64,000 bases of DNA from Niabella sp. (GTDB lineage Bacteria > Bacteroidota > Bacteroidia > Chitinophagales > Chitinophagaceae): positions 1 through 64,000 of the forward strand of contig JAGIAT010000005.1 of the NCBI GenBank assembly GCA_017744715.1, written 5' to 3'. Below are positions 44,591 to 53,560 of this stretch, in pieces. Under the pieces are notes generated by a model. The model did no database searches. It saw nothing but the letters and a program-made list of their open reading frames with translations, and was not told where the DNA came from. The translations under genes and the position numbers were made by a program. How positions within the stretch are numbered: position 1 is the first letter of the stretch; the number at the start of each line of letters is the position of its first letter.

Positions 44591-45937
44591 ATGAATATAA
44601 CCATACATCCTTCAACATTATCCGGTAACATTTATGCCGCGGCTTCCAAGAGCTCTATGCAACGGGCCTGTGCAGCTGCCTTGCTGTCTACCCGGAAAGT
44701 GATCATTAAAAATCCCGGCCATAGCAATGATGATATTGCCGCAATGGGCATTATAAAAGCACTGGGTGCGGAGATTACAGAGATCGATAATGAAACCATT
44801 GCCATCGAAAGCCGCTTTTTAAAGGATCCTGCTCATATTGTATCCAAAGAAAATGCAGTGAACTGCGGGGAAAGTGGCTTAAGTATCCGGATGTTTACAC
44901 CCATTGTAGCGCTGTGCAATAATGAAGTGCTGATTAACGGGGAGGGAAGCCTGGTAACGCGTCCGATGGACTTTTTTGATGAAATATTGCCGCAGCTGGG
45001 CGTATCGATTGTTTCCAATAACGGGAAGTTGCCATTGAAAGTAAACGGACCTTTACGGCCCAGGGCGATTACCATCGACGGTTCGCTGAGCTCGCAATTC
45101 CTTACAGGATTGCTGATGGCATTTGCCGCAGCACCCCTTACAGCACCCGTAACCATCCAGGTAAACGACCTCAAGAGCCGGCCCTATATCGATCTTACGT
45201 TAAACGTAATGAAACAATTTGGTTTGCAGGTTCCGGAAAACAACAATTATGAAACGTTCACATTTTCCGTGGCCCAACCTGAAACCTTAAATCTGAAACC
45301 TGAAACAATCAATTATACCGTTGAAGGTGATTGGAGCGGTGGCGCCTTTTTGCTGGTAGCCGGCGCTATTGCGGGCGATATCCGGGTTCAGGGATTGCAG
45401 CAAACCAGTACACAGGCCGATAAAAAAATTATAGAAGCATTGATGGCAGCCAATGCGGGCATTGCCATGGATGCAAAGGGCATTACATTGCACGCGGCCC
45501 CCATGACCGCCTTTGAATTTGATGCCACGGATTGTCCGGACCTGTTTCCGCCGCTGGTAGCGCTGGCCGCCAATTGCAAAGGCGTGTCCGTTATAAAAGG
45601 GGTAAGCCGGCTGGCGCATAAGGAAAGCGACAGGGGCATAACGCTTCAGGAAGAATTTGGAAAAATGGGGATCCGTGTAGACCTGGATGGAGATCTTATG
45701 CATGTACACGGAGGTCCTTTAAAAGGAGCCGTGGTACATTCCCGGCACGATCACCGCATTGCGATGGCCTGTGCTACCGCTGCTTTAAAAGCCGATAGCC
45801 CTGTAACCATTGAGGAAGCATCGGCCATCAATAAATCCTACCCGGATTTCTATGATCATTTGAAAACCCTGGGTGCAACGGTTACCGGTGGACTGGACTA
45901 CCGGAATGCGTTGAACAAGATTTATTCAGAAGAATAA
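44591..45937 (+). CDS. aroA: 3-Phosphoshikimate 1-carboxyvinyltransferase (EPSP synthase)
   Basis: The enzyme joins PEP to shikimate 3-phosphate. Two similar halves are present. The substrate-binding Lys-Ser is in AAASKSSMQRACAAALLS, and the usual GNAGTAMRP block reads NCGESGLSIRMFTP, as in Bacteroidota-type enzymes. DGSLSSQFLTGLLMA, the catalytic region ATDCPDLFPPL, and HDHRIAMACATAALKA match the family. At 448 aa it is slightly long. About 85 residues of the middle (around 225-300) include a loop peptide QPETLNLKPETINYT of low-complexity look. Confidence 0.93.
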   Translation: MNITIHPSTLSGNIYAAASKSSMQRACAAALLSTRKVIIKNPGHSNDDIAAMGIIKALGAEITEIDNETIAIESRFLKDPAHIVSKENAVNCGESGLSIRMFTPIVALCNNEVLINGEGSLVTRPMDFFDEILPQLGVSIVSNNGKLPLKVNGPLRPRAITIDGSLSSQFLTGLLMAFAAAPLTAPVTIQVNDLKSRPYIDLTLNVMKQFGLQVPENNNYETFTFSVAQPETLNLKPETINYTVEGDWSGGAFLLVAGAIAGDIRVQGLQQTSTQADKKIIEALMAANAGIAMDAKGITLHAAPMTAFEFDATDCPDLFPPLVALAANCKGVSVIKGVSRLAHKESDRGITLQEEFGKMGIRVDLDGDLMHVHGGPLKGAVVHSRHDHRIAMACATAALKADSPVTIEEASAINKSYPDFYDHLKTLGATVTGGLDYRNALNKIYSEE

Positions 45938-46100
45938 GCGGTAGTAATAGGCAATAGTGAATAGTCAATAGAGAGCAGCAGGCAGGCAAATGATGCACCG
46001 TTAATTGCTAATAGCTGGTAGTAGTGCACTCGATTCTCAAATCTCAACTTTCAAATCTCAAATCTCGATTCTCAACTCTCGAATCTCAAATCTAATAACA
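45938..46100. repeat. CTCAAATCT-type short repeats before aroC
   Basis: The spacer holds near-copies of TCTCAAATCTCAACTTTCAA and ATCTCGATTCTCAACTCTCG running into the aroC start. An ATG at 46005 opens an in-frame extension made only of this repeat. It is not taken as coding. Confidence 0.7.
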
Positions 46101-47099
46101 ATGAACGCTTTCGGACAATTATTCAGGATACAGATTTTTGGAGAATCACATGGTGAATGTGTAGGCGTGGTAGTGGACGGTATACCTGCCGGGCTTGATG
46201 TGCCGGTGGAAGATTTTCTTCCGGATATGGAACGCCGGAAAGGAGGAAACCAAAAGGGGGCTACGCCACGGAAAGAAGATGATATTCCGATTTTCAAAAG
46301 CGGCGTATTTAACGGGAAAACCACGGGCTTCCCGGTGATGATCTATTTTGAAAATAAAAACACCCGCAGTGGTGATTATGAAAAACTGAGAAGCTTTCCC
46401 CGTCCGGGGCATGCGGATTTTGTTGCGCATAAAAAGTTTGGCGGATTTGAAGATTACCGGGGCGGCGGACATTTCAGCGCGCGGCTGACCACAGGACTGG
46501 TAGCGGCAGGAGTGATTGCTAAAAAACTGCTCCGCAACATTTCCATTGAAGCCCGGATCACAGAAATTGGCGGAGACCCGGATCCGGAAAGGGGATTGCA
46601 GAAGGCTATTGAAGCCAAGGATTCCGTAGGCGGGCTGATCGAATGCCGTGTAAACGGGCTGCCGGTTGGTTTGGGTGAGCCTTACTTCGATTCGGTTGAG
46701 TCCGTTCTGGCCCAGCTGCTGTTTACCATTCCCGCTGTAAAGGGGGTGGAGTTCGGCGCCGGTTTTGCGGCCGCAAAAATGTTTGGTTCGCAGCACAATG
46801 ATCCCATTGAAAACAACGAAGGCAAAACCACTACCAACCATGCGGGCGGTATTGTAGGCGGTATCACCAATGGCAATGAACTGGTATTTCGCATTGCTAT
46901 AAAACCTACCGCGTCTACTCCCAAACCCCAGCATAGCCTGAATTGGGAAACAGGACAGATGGAAGATTTTTCTGTAAAGGGACGCCATGATCTGTGCGTA
47001 GCGCTTCGTGCACCGGTAATTGTGGAAGCCGTTACAGCAATTGCACTGGCCGATCTTATGATGCAGGCCGGCAAAATAAACCGCATTATTGGTGAATAA
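46101..47099 (+). CDS. aroC: Chorismate synthase AroC
   Basis: This is the last common shikimate-pathway step, needing reduced FMN. The start at 46101 (MNAFGQLFRIQIFGESHGEC) fits the family; the 32 codons before it are repeat DNA. Signatures are FGESHGECVGVVVDG, EDYRGGGHFSARLTTG with the catalytic His region, and the GFAAAKMFGSQHND and GGIVGGITNG blocks. At 332 aa it is a little shorter than the roughly 350-residue norm. It is the last gene of the operon. Confidence 0.95.
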   Translation: MNAFGQLFRIQIFGESHGECVGVVVDGIPAGLDVPVEDFLPDMERRKGGNQKGATPRKEDDIPIFKSGVFNGKTTGFPVMIYFENKNTRSGDYEKLRSFPRPGHADFVAHKKFGGFEDYRGGGHFSARLTTGLVAAGVIAKKLLRNISIEARITEIGGDPDPERGLQKAIEAKDSVGGLIECRVNGLPVGLGEPYFDSVESVLAQLLFTIPAVKGVEFGAGFAAAKMFGSQHNDPIENNEGKTTTNHAGGIVGGITNGNELVFRIAIKPTASTPKPQHSLNWETGQMEDFSVKGRHDLCVALRAPVIVEAVTAIALADLMMQAGKINRIIGE

Positions 47100-47210
47100 C
47101 TGGTTGATAACGATGACCTTCCTTAACGCTAAATTGTTTTTTTGGCATGTTTTTTTGTATTAACTTTAAAAGACGAAAACTTTCTTTCACCTTGTTAAAA
47201 CAAAAAAACT

Positions 47211-47474
47211 ATGGGTATTTTATCTTGGATCATTTTTGGATTGATAGCAGGTGCTATTGCTAAAGCCCTACACCCCGGTAAAGATCCCGGCGGGTGGATC
47301 ATAACCATCATCATCGGTATTGCCGGTGCCTTTGTGGGCGGATGGATCGGTACCCAGGTGTTGGGTATTTCAATTAACGGGAACTGGTCATTCAAGGGGT
47401 TTGCCTTTGCCATTTTAGGAGCGGTGCTTTTATTATGGATCTACGGGATGATCACCCGTAAGAAAGGCGTCTGA
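47211..47474 (+). CDS. GlsB/YeaQ/YmgE-family membrane protein
   Basis: This is a small inner-membrane protein of the transglycosylase-associated (GlsB/YeaQ/YmgE) family, often linked to general stress. Three hydrophobic helices occur (SWIIFGLIAGAIAKAL, IITIIIGIAGAFVGGWIGT, FAFAILGAVLLLWIYGM). HPGKDPGGW follows the first helix, as in the family. At 87 aa it is full length. The molecular role is not known. Confidence 0.9.
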   Translation: MGILSWIIFGLIAGAIAKALHPGKDPGGWIITIIIGIAGAFVGGWIGTQVLGISINGNWSFKGFAFAILGAVLLLWIYGMITRKKGV

Positions 47475-47509
47475 TTCAAGTAGCCGTTACATTTACTGAT
47501 CATATTTAT

Positions 47510-47571
47510 AAAGGTTGTATCAAAGTGCTTTCCGGTTATAACGGGAAGGTATCAACTTTGATACAACCTTT
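47510..47571. repeat. Perfect 17-bp inverted repeat
   Basis: AAAGGTTGTATCAAAGT (47510-47526) and its exact reverse complement (47555-47571) flank a 28-base loop that holds a smaller imperfect hairpin (TTCCG/CGGGAA). No T run follows on the plus strand, so it is not a standard terminator. A structured RNA, a protein site or a tiny mobile remnant are alternatives. Confidence 0.75.
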
Positions 47572-47603
47572 GCTAATTAAGAGAAAGCCCGCCTGGATTG
47601 CGG

Positions 47604-47708
47604 CTATTGGTACTGCATCTGTATAGCCGTTGCATTGTCTTTTAAATGGATATTAGGTCTTACAGCAGCCGCTCCCTGAGGACCGGCGGGACCGGTATCT
47701 CCCTGCCT
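47604..47708 (-). pseudogene. Remnant of a collagen-like protein
   Basis: The minus strand reads CRQGDTGPAGPQGAAA and then PNIHLKDNATAIQMQYQ before a stop. The Gly-X-Y triplets after a Cys-containing segment recall Bacteroidota lipoproteins that start with a collagen-like stretch. No start or body is present. The fragment is short, so the call is tentative. Confidence 0.3.
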
Positions 47709-47864
47709 ACAGAAACAATACGAAAGGGTGCGTGAATTTTAAGGTAGCCTTCTGTCAGGCAATAAAGAGCCTGTTAACCCTTTATGGGTAAAAGAATGAT
47801 TCGGGATAGCGGCAATCAAAAAACGTTAAGTGGCATTTCCTGTTTTTTGAAGATCATATGCTGT

Positions 47865-48698
47865 TTAATTCTCAAAGACTACCGTTTTATTGCCATCCAC
47901 AATCACCCGGTCCTGCAATACCAGCTGCAGCGCTTTCGCCAAAACCGATTCTTCAATTTCCTTTCCAAGTGTTACCATGTCGGTTACGGAATGGGCATGG
48001 TTCACCGGTATGATCTGCTGGGCAATAATGGGCCCTTCATCCAGTACATCCGTAACAAAATGGGCGGTTGCGCCGATCAGCTTTACGCCGCGTTCATGCG
48101 CCTGCCGGTAAGGACTGGCACCAACAAAGGCCGGCAGGAACGAGTGATGGATATTAATGATCCGGTGCGGATAGGCCGCCACAAACCGGGAGGAAAGGAT
48201 GCGCATAAATTTCGCAAGGATAATATAGTCGAACCGGTAGTTGCTCAATATATCCGATACCGCTTCCTCAAACGCTTCCTTGGTGCGGTCCCGGTGATCT
48301 ACATAATGAAAAGGAATGTCGAACTTGTCGGTAAGCGATCGCAGTGTTTCATGGTTGCCGATCACACATTCCACGGAAGCCCCGAGTGTATTGAAATAAT
48401 TCCGCAGCAGGATGTCGCCCAAACAATGGTATTCTTTTGTAACCAGTACGGCTACCTTTTTTTTAACGGCAGTATGAATAAAGATCGAGCAGCCGGGCGG
48501 CAATACTTTTAACAATGCGCCTTCTACATGCGCGGCATTGATAGTGCCGGCCATTATTTCCAGGCGAAGGTAAAAACGGTTGGCCTCCACGTTTACATAT
48601 TCCCGCATGGAGATGATATTGAGATCCGCATCCGCCATTACTTTGGAAATACCAGCTACCAGGCCTACCTGGTCCGTGCATTGTATTAAGATGATCAT
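47865..48698 (-). CDS. purU: Formyltetrahydrofolate deformylase PurU
   Basis: The enzyme hydrolyses 10-formyl-tetrahydrofolate to formate and tetrahydrofolate. An N-terminal ACT domain (about 1-85, ILIQCTDQVGLVAGISKVMA) is followed by the formyltransferase fold. That fold has the catalytic Asn-His-Asp set in INIHHSFLPAFVGASPY and HFVTDVLDEGPIIAQ. At 277 aa it is complete. purE lies 1.8 kb away, but the two are not in one operon. Confidence 0.95.
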   Translation of the reverse strand: MIILIQCTDQVGLVAGISKVMADADLNIISMREYVNVEANRFYLRLEIMAGTINAAHVEGALLKVLPPGCSIFIHTAVKKKVAVLVTKEYHCLGDILLRNYFNTLGASVECVIGNHETLRSLTDKFDIPFHYVDHRDRTKEAFEEAVSDILSNYRFDYIILAKFMRILSSRFVAAYPHRIINIHHSFLPAFVGASPYRQAHERGVKLIGATAHFVTDVLDEGPIIAQQIIPVNHAHSVTDMVTLGKEIEESVLAKALQLVLQDRVIVDGNKTVVFEN

Positions 48699-48768
48699 TC
48701 GCTAAAAATAAAACTATTTCACTTTAAAAATGTTATTGTATTTTCATTTTGGATTGCAATATCAATGT

Positions 48769-50370
48769 ATGGACTGTAAGACCCAACATCTTTCTTACGC
48801 GGAAACCGGTTTTTTTAGTAAACTGGTATCAGACTATTTGAATGAAGATGCACAACTGAAACCTTTCTATGAGGAATTTCCCTCCGTGCCGGCCATCGGC
48901 AATGCCATAGAACGGAGAAAAGCGGTAACCACCAACCGGGCGCTGCTGGTGCGTGCATTGCGGCAGCAATACAACGCGGTTCCGGTTTCGGATCAGGTAA
49001 CGGCCAACCTTGCGCTGCTGGAAAAGGAAACCACTTTTACTACGATAACCGCGCATCAGCCCAATATTTTTACCGGCCCTTTTTATTTTATTTATAAGAT
49101 CCTGCATGCTATCCGGCTTGCAGCGCAATGCAAAAAATCATACCCCGAATATGATTTTGTGCCGGTGTATTACATGGGAAGCGAGGATGCTGACCTGGAT
49201 GAGCTGGGGCATTTTTTTATCGATGGGCAAAAGATGGTGTGGAATACGGACCAAACCGGCGCTGTGGGAAGAATGAAAGTGGATAAAGGATTGATCGAAT
49301 TGCTGAACCGGATCGAGGCGCAAACCGGCGTATTGCCCTATGGTAATGAAATAGCAGGGGCGCTGCGCACTTGTTATAAACCCGGGCGTTCCATACAGGA
49401 AGCTACATTCGCATTCGTACATTTTCTGTTTGCCCGGTACGGACTGATTGTAGTGATACCCGACAATGCTGAATTAAAGTCCGTTGCCGCAGGATTGTTT
49501 AAAGATGAATTGCGAAACAGCCGTTCGGCAGCAATGGTAGCGGCAACTGCTGCGCAGTTAACGGCCGCCGGTTATAAGGTTCAGGCGCACAGCCGTGAGA
49601 TCAACCTGTTCTATTTGACCGACCAGGGACGTCACCGGATTGAACGTTCCGGTGATCGATGGAACGTGGTAGACACGTCTTTCTCTTTTTCCGAGGCTGC
49701 GATCATGCAAGAAGTAGATGCACATCCCGAGCGGTTTAGTCCCAACGTAATCCTGCGCCCGGTATTCCAGGAAATGATCCTGCCCAACCTTTTATTTATA
49801 GGCGGAGGGGGAGAGCTGGCTTACTGGATCCAGCTGAAAAAAATATTTGAGCACTATCAGGTACCCTATCCATTGCTGGTATTGCGGAATTCATTACTGC
49901 TGATCAACCCCGGGCAGGCGGCGCTGGTGCAAAAACTGGGATATAAACCCATACAGCTCTTTCAGCCGCTGCATGATCTGAAGAACGATTGGGTACGGGC
50001 ACATTCTGAACAAAACCTAAGTGTGGAGGCTTCCCTGGATAAGATCCGGCAGCTTTATGCAGACCTGAAAGCGCAGGCAGCCCCCGTTGACGGCACCCTG
50101 TTGCAGCATATTGCCGCTTTGGAAACAAACACCAGCCGTCGGATCGCTGAACTCGGAAAGAAACTGCTCCGTGCCGAAAAAAGAAATCATCAGGATGCGA
50201 TGAACCAGGTAACAAAATTAAAAGCGCAATTGTTTCCGCTAAACAATCTGCAGGAGCGTATTGAAAACTTTATCCCCTTTTACGCGCAATACGGGCCTGC
50301 ATTGATTGATACGCTGTACCAGCATGCATTGGGGCTGGAGCAGGAGTTTGTGGTACTGGAAGCGTTGTAG
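48769..50370 (+). CDS. bshC: Bacillithiol biosynthesis cysteine-adding enzyme BshC
   Basis: BshC adds cysteine to GlcN-malate in the last step of bacillithiol synthesis. The body shows ITAHQPNIFTGPFYFIYKIL, VYYMGSEDADLDELGHFFID and the C-terminal coiled region (RIAELGKKLLRAEKRNHQDA), all typical. The start at 48769 (MDCKTQHLSYAETGFFSKLV) is chosen because the 13 upstream codons have a non-protein look. At 533 aa it is full length. Together with ytxJ it shows a bacillithiol-based thiol pool. Confidence 0.94.
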   Translation: MDCKTQHLSYAETGFFSKLVSDYLNEDAQLKPFYEEFPSVPAIGNAIERRKAVTTNRALLVRALRQQYNAVPVSDQVTANLALLEKETTFTTITAHQPNIFTGPFYFIYKILHAIRLAAQCKKSYPEYDFVPVYYMGSEDADLDELGHFFIDGQKMVWNTDQTGAVGRMKVDKGLIELLNRIEAQTGVLPYGNEIAGALRTCYKPGRSIQEATFAFVHFLFARYGLIVVIPDNAELKSVAAGLFKDELRNSRSAAMVAATAAQLTAAGYKVQAHSREINLFYLTDQGRHRIERSGDRWNVVDTSFSFSEAAIMQEVDAHPERFSPNVILRPVFQEMILPNLLFIGGGGELAYWIQLKKIFEHYQVPYPLLVLRNSLLLINPGQAALVQKLGYKPIQLFQPLHDLKNDWVRAHSEQNLSVEASLDKIRQLYADLKAQAAPVDGTLLQHIAALETNTSRRIAELGKKLLRAEKRNHQDAMNQVTKLKAQLFPLNNLQERIENFIPFYAQYGPALIDTLYQHALGLEQEFVVLEAL

Positions 50371-50514
50371 CATTCATTCCAAAGTGCCGAAAGCCTGTTT
50401 CAGGTTTAAAGTTCCAGGTTCGATTGCATTTTATGCGCGCTGCCCCAACACCGACGTCTGATAACTAAAGACTGATATCTGATATCTGATATCTGATAAC
50501 TGACATTTCAAACC
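50371..50514. repeat. Mosaic repeat spacer
   Basis: CTGTTTCAGGTTTAAAGTTC resembles the string near 33731. It is followed by phased copies of CTGATATCTGATATCTGATA. No gene is present. Confidence 0.6.
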
Positions 50515-51030
50515 TCAGGCATCAAATGTATTCGGCTGACCAGATCCTTTTAACCGCTCCACTTTTTGCAATACTTCTGCTTCCATTTCCTGTTTATAAG
50601 CAGCCATCTTTTGATAAACGGCATCGTCGGAAGCACCGATGATCTGTGCGGCAAGGATGCCCGCATTTTTAGCCGCATTGAGGGCCACCGTAGCAACCGG
50701 CACACCGTTGGGCATCTGTAAAATGCTCAATACAGAATCCCATCCGTCGATCGAATTGCTCGATTTAACCGGCACACCGATTACCGGAAGCGCGGTGATA
50801 GAGGCCACCATTCCCGGGAGGTGTGCTGCTCCGCCGGCACCGGCAATAATCACTTTTAATCCACGCTCTTTTGCCTTTTGCGCATATGCAATCATGCGCA
50901 GGGGGGTGCGGTGGGCAGATACCACTGTTATTTCATATTCGATACCGATTGCCTTTAAAACAGCAGCAGCCGGTTCCATTACCGGTAAATCACTGTCGCT
51001 GCCCATAATGATGCCTACTTGTATTGCCAT
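50515..51030 (-). CDS. purE: 5-(Carboxyamino)imidazole ribonucleotide mutase PurE
   Basis: PurE (class I) rearranges N5-CAIR to CAIR in purine synthesis. [13 protein letters not shown], the catalytic His in [28 protein letters not shown] and [11 protein letters not shown] are diagnostic. At 171 aa it is complete. TTTG lies exactly 4 bases before the start codon on the minus strand (GTTCTTTG CAAC ATG), the same spacing as in pncB and clpS. Confidence 0.96.
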   Translation of the reverse strand: MAIQVGIIMGSDSDLPVMEPAAAVLKAIGIEYEITVVSAHRTPLRMIAYAQKAKERGLKVIIAGAGGAAHLPGMVASITALPVIGVPVKSSNSIDGWDSVLSILQMPNGVPVATVALNAAKNAGILAAQIIGASDDAVYQKMAAYKQEMEAEVLQKVERLKGSGQPNTFDA

Positions 51031-51099
51031 GTTGCAAAGAACGGTAAAAAGCAGATACCGCGTAGCGGGGCCGGAATGTTTTTGACAGAGGAAACTTAA

Positions 51100-51306
51100 T
51101 CCTTCACGTTTAGCTATCAGTGGTCAGTTATCAGCAATCAGTTTTCAGATGATTCTGTTCCGGAAAAGCAGATCATGTATTCAGTACTAACCTCAATAGA
51201 TTGATCATTCCCCGAACAGGGACGCCACAACCGAAAACTGTGTCCTGTCCTGAAACTAAAGGCTGAAAACTAAAGACTGAGCACTGATAACTGACCACTG
51301 AAAACC
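51100..51306. repeat. Phased AACTGA/TCAGTT repeat region, partly inverted
   Basis: TATCAGTGGTCAGTTATCAG and AATCAGTTTTCAG on the left face ACTAAAGGCTGAAAACTAAA and ACTGATAACTGACCACTGAA on the right. This gives an imperfect palindrome of about 190 bases. No gene is seen. Confidence 0.65.
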
Positions 51307-51328
51307 GGCAATTAAACAAAAATTTATG

Positions 51329-51336
51329 TACGTTTG
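51329..51336 (+). promoter_or_regulatory. -7 element abutting the pncB start codon
   Basis: TACGTTTG matches TAnnTTTG and ends 4 bases before the ATG. Transcription would start at or inside the start codon, so the mRNA may be leaderless. The -33 box is not clear. Confidence 0.42.
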
Positions 51337-51340
51337 AAAA

Positions 51341-52525
51341 ATGAACACTGAAACGCTTTTTCCTTCCCCGTCGATCCTTGATAATGATTTTTATAAATTT
51401 ACCATGCAATGCGCCGTGATGCAGCTGTTTCCGGACGTAAAGGCCCGGTATACATTTATCAACCGGGGTGCACATGTGTTCCCCGAAGGCTTTGGGGATG
51501 CATTAAAAGCACAGGTGGCTTCCATGGCATCCCTGCAGCTCACCAGGGAGGAGCACCGGTATCTCGCGCTCAATTGCCCCTACCTGAATGCGGCTTATCT
51601 TGATCTGCTGGCCGGGTACCGGTACGATCCTTCGGAAGTGCAAATTGTTCAGGAAGGAGGGCAGCTGGAGGTTTCGGTAGAAGGGCATTGGTTCCGGACC
51701 ATTCTCTGGGAAGTACCCCTGCTTTTTTTGATCAGTGAATTGTACTATAAACGCACGGGGCAGCAACGTGAGAACGACGGACAGGTGGTTCGTAATACGG
51801 TCGAAAAAACGAGTATTTATAAAGAACTGGATGTGCCCGTTGCGGAGTTTGGTACGCGGCGCCGGCATTCCTTCAGCGTGCAGCAGCTGGTGGTAGACAC
51901 CCTTACCCAACATGGCGGCAAAAATTTTGTAGGCACCAGCAATGTGCACCTGGCGATGCGCTCAAAAACAAAACCCATCGGAACCCATGCCCATGAATGG
52001 TTTATGTTTCATGCTGCCAAATACGGGTTTACCATGGCCAACGCATTAAGCCTGGAACACTGGACGGATGTGTACCGGGGCGATCTGGGCGTGGCCCTGT
52101 CCGACACCTATACCAACGATGTATTTTTTGAGCAGTTCGACAAAAAGTTCGCCAAGTTGTTCGACGGGGTGCGGCATGATAGCGGGGAGCCCATTGCCTA
52201 TGCAGAAAAAGTGATCGCGCATTACCGGAGCCTGGGTATCAACCCGGCCTATAAGTTCATCATTTTTTCCGACGGCCTCAACACCGAAAGAGTGGCGGAA
52301 ATCACCCATGCAACCAAGGGTAAAATCGGGATATCTTTCGGTATCGGTACCAACCTTACCAATGATGTGGGCTTAAAACCCATGAATATTGTAATGAAAC
52401 TAACAGCTGTTCAGTTCGACGGTAAAAGATGGGTATCGACCGTAAAACTTTCCGATGAAAAAGGGAAACATACCGGTGAACCCCGGATGATCCGCCTGGC
52501 AAAGGAAGTTTTAGGTATTGACTAA
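51341..52525 (+). CDS. pncB: Nicotinate phosphoribosyltransferase PncB
   Basis: This is an NAD-salvage enzyme making nicotinate mononucleotide from nicotinate and PRPP. ILDNDFYKFTMQCAVMQLFP at the start, the catalytic-His region FGTRRRHSFSVQQ, FVGTSNVHLAMR, GTHAHEWFMFHAA, GVRHDSGEP and IIFSDGLN are family motifs. At 394 aa it is complete. The ATG at 51341 is favoured by homology even though it is only 4 bases past a -7 element. Confidence 0.95.
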   Translation: MNTETLFPSPSILDNDFYKFTMQCAVMQLFPDVKARYTFINRGAHVFPEGFGDALKAQVASMASLQLTREEHRYLALNCPYLNAAYLDLLAGYRYDPSEVQIVQEGGQLEVSVEGHWFRTILWEVPLLFLISELYYKRTGQQRENDGQVVRNTVEKTSIYKELDVPVAEFGTRRRHSFSVQQLVVDTLTQHGGKNFVGTSNVHLAMRSKTKPIGTHAHEWFMFHAAKYGFTMANALSLEHWTDVYRGDLGVALSDTYTNDVFFEQFDKKFAKLFDGVRHDSGEPIAYAEKVIAHYRSLGINPAYKFIIFSDGLNTERVAEITHATKGKIGISFGIGTNLTNDVGLKPMNIVMKLTAVQFDGKRWVSTVKLSDEKGKHTGEPRMIRLAKEVLGID

Positions 52526-52768
52526 CAGATATATATAAATTTAAGTATATAAAATGTTTCATTTAGGTTTTTCGTAACAGAAAACACCTTTTTCTGCCCT
52601 AACTTTGCACTGGTTTTGCGGAAAAAGTAGTGCGGAATTAAGTTGACTGCTGCCCCCGAAACACCCGATAATGATCGGCTCTGAATGCTTCGTCGCCATA
52701 TGATGCATTAGAACTATTTTAAACCTTGCGTCTGAATTTTTTGAGGAATTAAAAAAAAGTATTTTTTA

Positions 52769-53518
52769 ATGATGAGGAATTTTATTGCAAAAAAGTTAAT
52801 AACGCTGGTGATTTTAATTGTTGCTGTGACAAATATTTCATGGCACGCACCTGCTGTGGTTCCGGTTTCCGAAAAGATCAGTTCCGTACCGATGTACCGT
52901 ATGTCTTTTGGATGGAAGGCCAACAGCTATCAACTGGTTTATGACAGTCTGCACCTGGATCTGAAGGGTCTTTCGGAACAGGCGTTTACCTATGCGCTGG
53001 AAGGCCTGGAAGAATTAAAGGAAGAAGGAAAAGTGCTGAATGATTCGGTGATCACGATCGTTGATTTTGATCAGCCCAGCATAAATAAGCGGATGTATAT
53101 TCTCGACGTTAAAAATTATAAGCTGCTCTTTAATACCTGGGCTGCACACGGGCGTAAGTCCGGCACCCTGGTAGCTACTTCGTTCAGCAATACCATGTCT
53201 TCCAATAAAAGCAGCCTGGGATTTTATCTTACGGATGCGCCTTATTTTGGCGGCAACGGGTATTCGCTAAAACTAAAGGGGTTGGAGCCGGGCCTGAATG
53301 ACAAGGCCTTGCAGCGGGCCATCGTACTGCATGGCGCGCCTTATGTAAGCCAGTCGAGCATCAACGAGCTGGGATACCTGGGCCGGAGCTTTGGATGCCC
53401 GGCAGTGCCGGTTGAACTCAGCCGTCCTATTATCGAAACGATCAAAGATGGCTCGGTGCTATTTATTTATAACAGCAGCTATCAGCCCAAATTCTTCTAT
53501 GCCCGGGCCGAGGGCTGA
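52769..53518 (+). CDS. Murein L,D-transpeptidase catalytic domain (YkuD_2-like) protein
   Basis: This is an exported cell-wall enzyme of the L,D-transpeptidase superfamily (YkuD_2 type). It has an N-terminal hydrophobic signal (FIAKKLITLVILIVAVT). The catalytic region runs from HGAPYVSQSSINELGYLGRS to FGCPAVPVELSRPIIETI, with the active-site Cys in SFGCPAV and a preceding His in VLHGAPY. WAAHGRKSG is also typical. It may cross-link or anchor peptidoglycan stems. At 249 aa it is complete. Confidence 0.9.
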   Translation: MMRNFIAKKLITLVILIVAVTNISWHAPAVVPVSEKISSVPMYRMSFGWKANSYQLVYDSLHLDLKGLSEQAFTYALEGLEELKEEGKVLNDSVITIVDFDQPSINKRMYILDVKNYKLLFNTWAAHGRKSGTLVATSFSNTMSSNKSSLGFYLTDAPYFGGNGYSLKLKGLEPGLNDKALQRAIVLHGAPYVSQSSINELGYLGRSFGCPAVPVELSRPIIETIKDGSVLFIYNSSYQPKFFYARAEG

Positions 53519-53560
53519 TGCCGGTACAACCGTGGTATAACGGAATCGTACCCCAGGCGC

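Noticed and set aside
46005..46100. N-terminal extension of aroC
   Set aside because: The 32 codons consist of the CTCAAATCT repeat, and the family start is at 46101.
46146..46988. Minus-strand 280-codon open frame
   Set aside because: It lies entirely inside aroC in antisense and has no protein-family signal.
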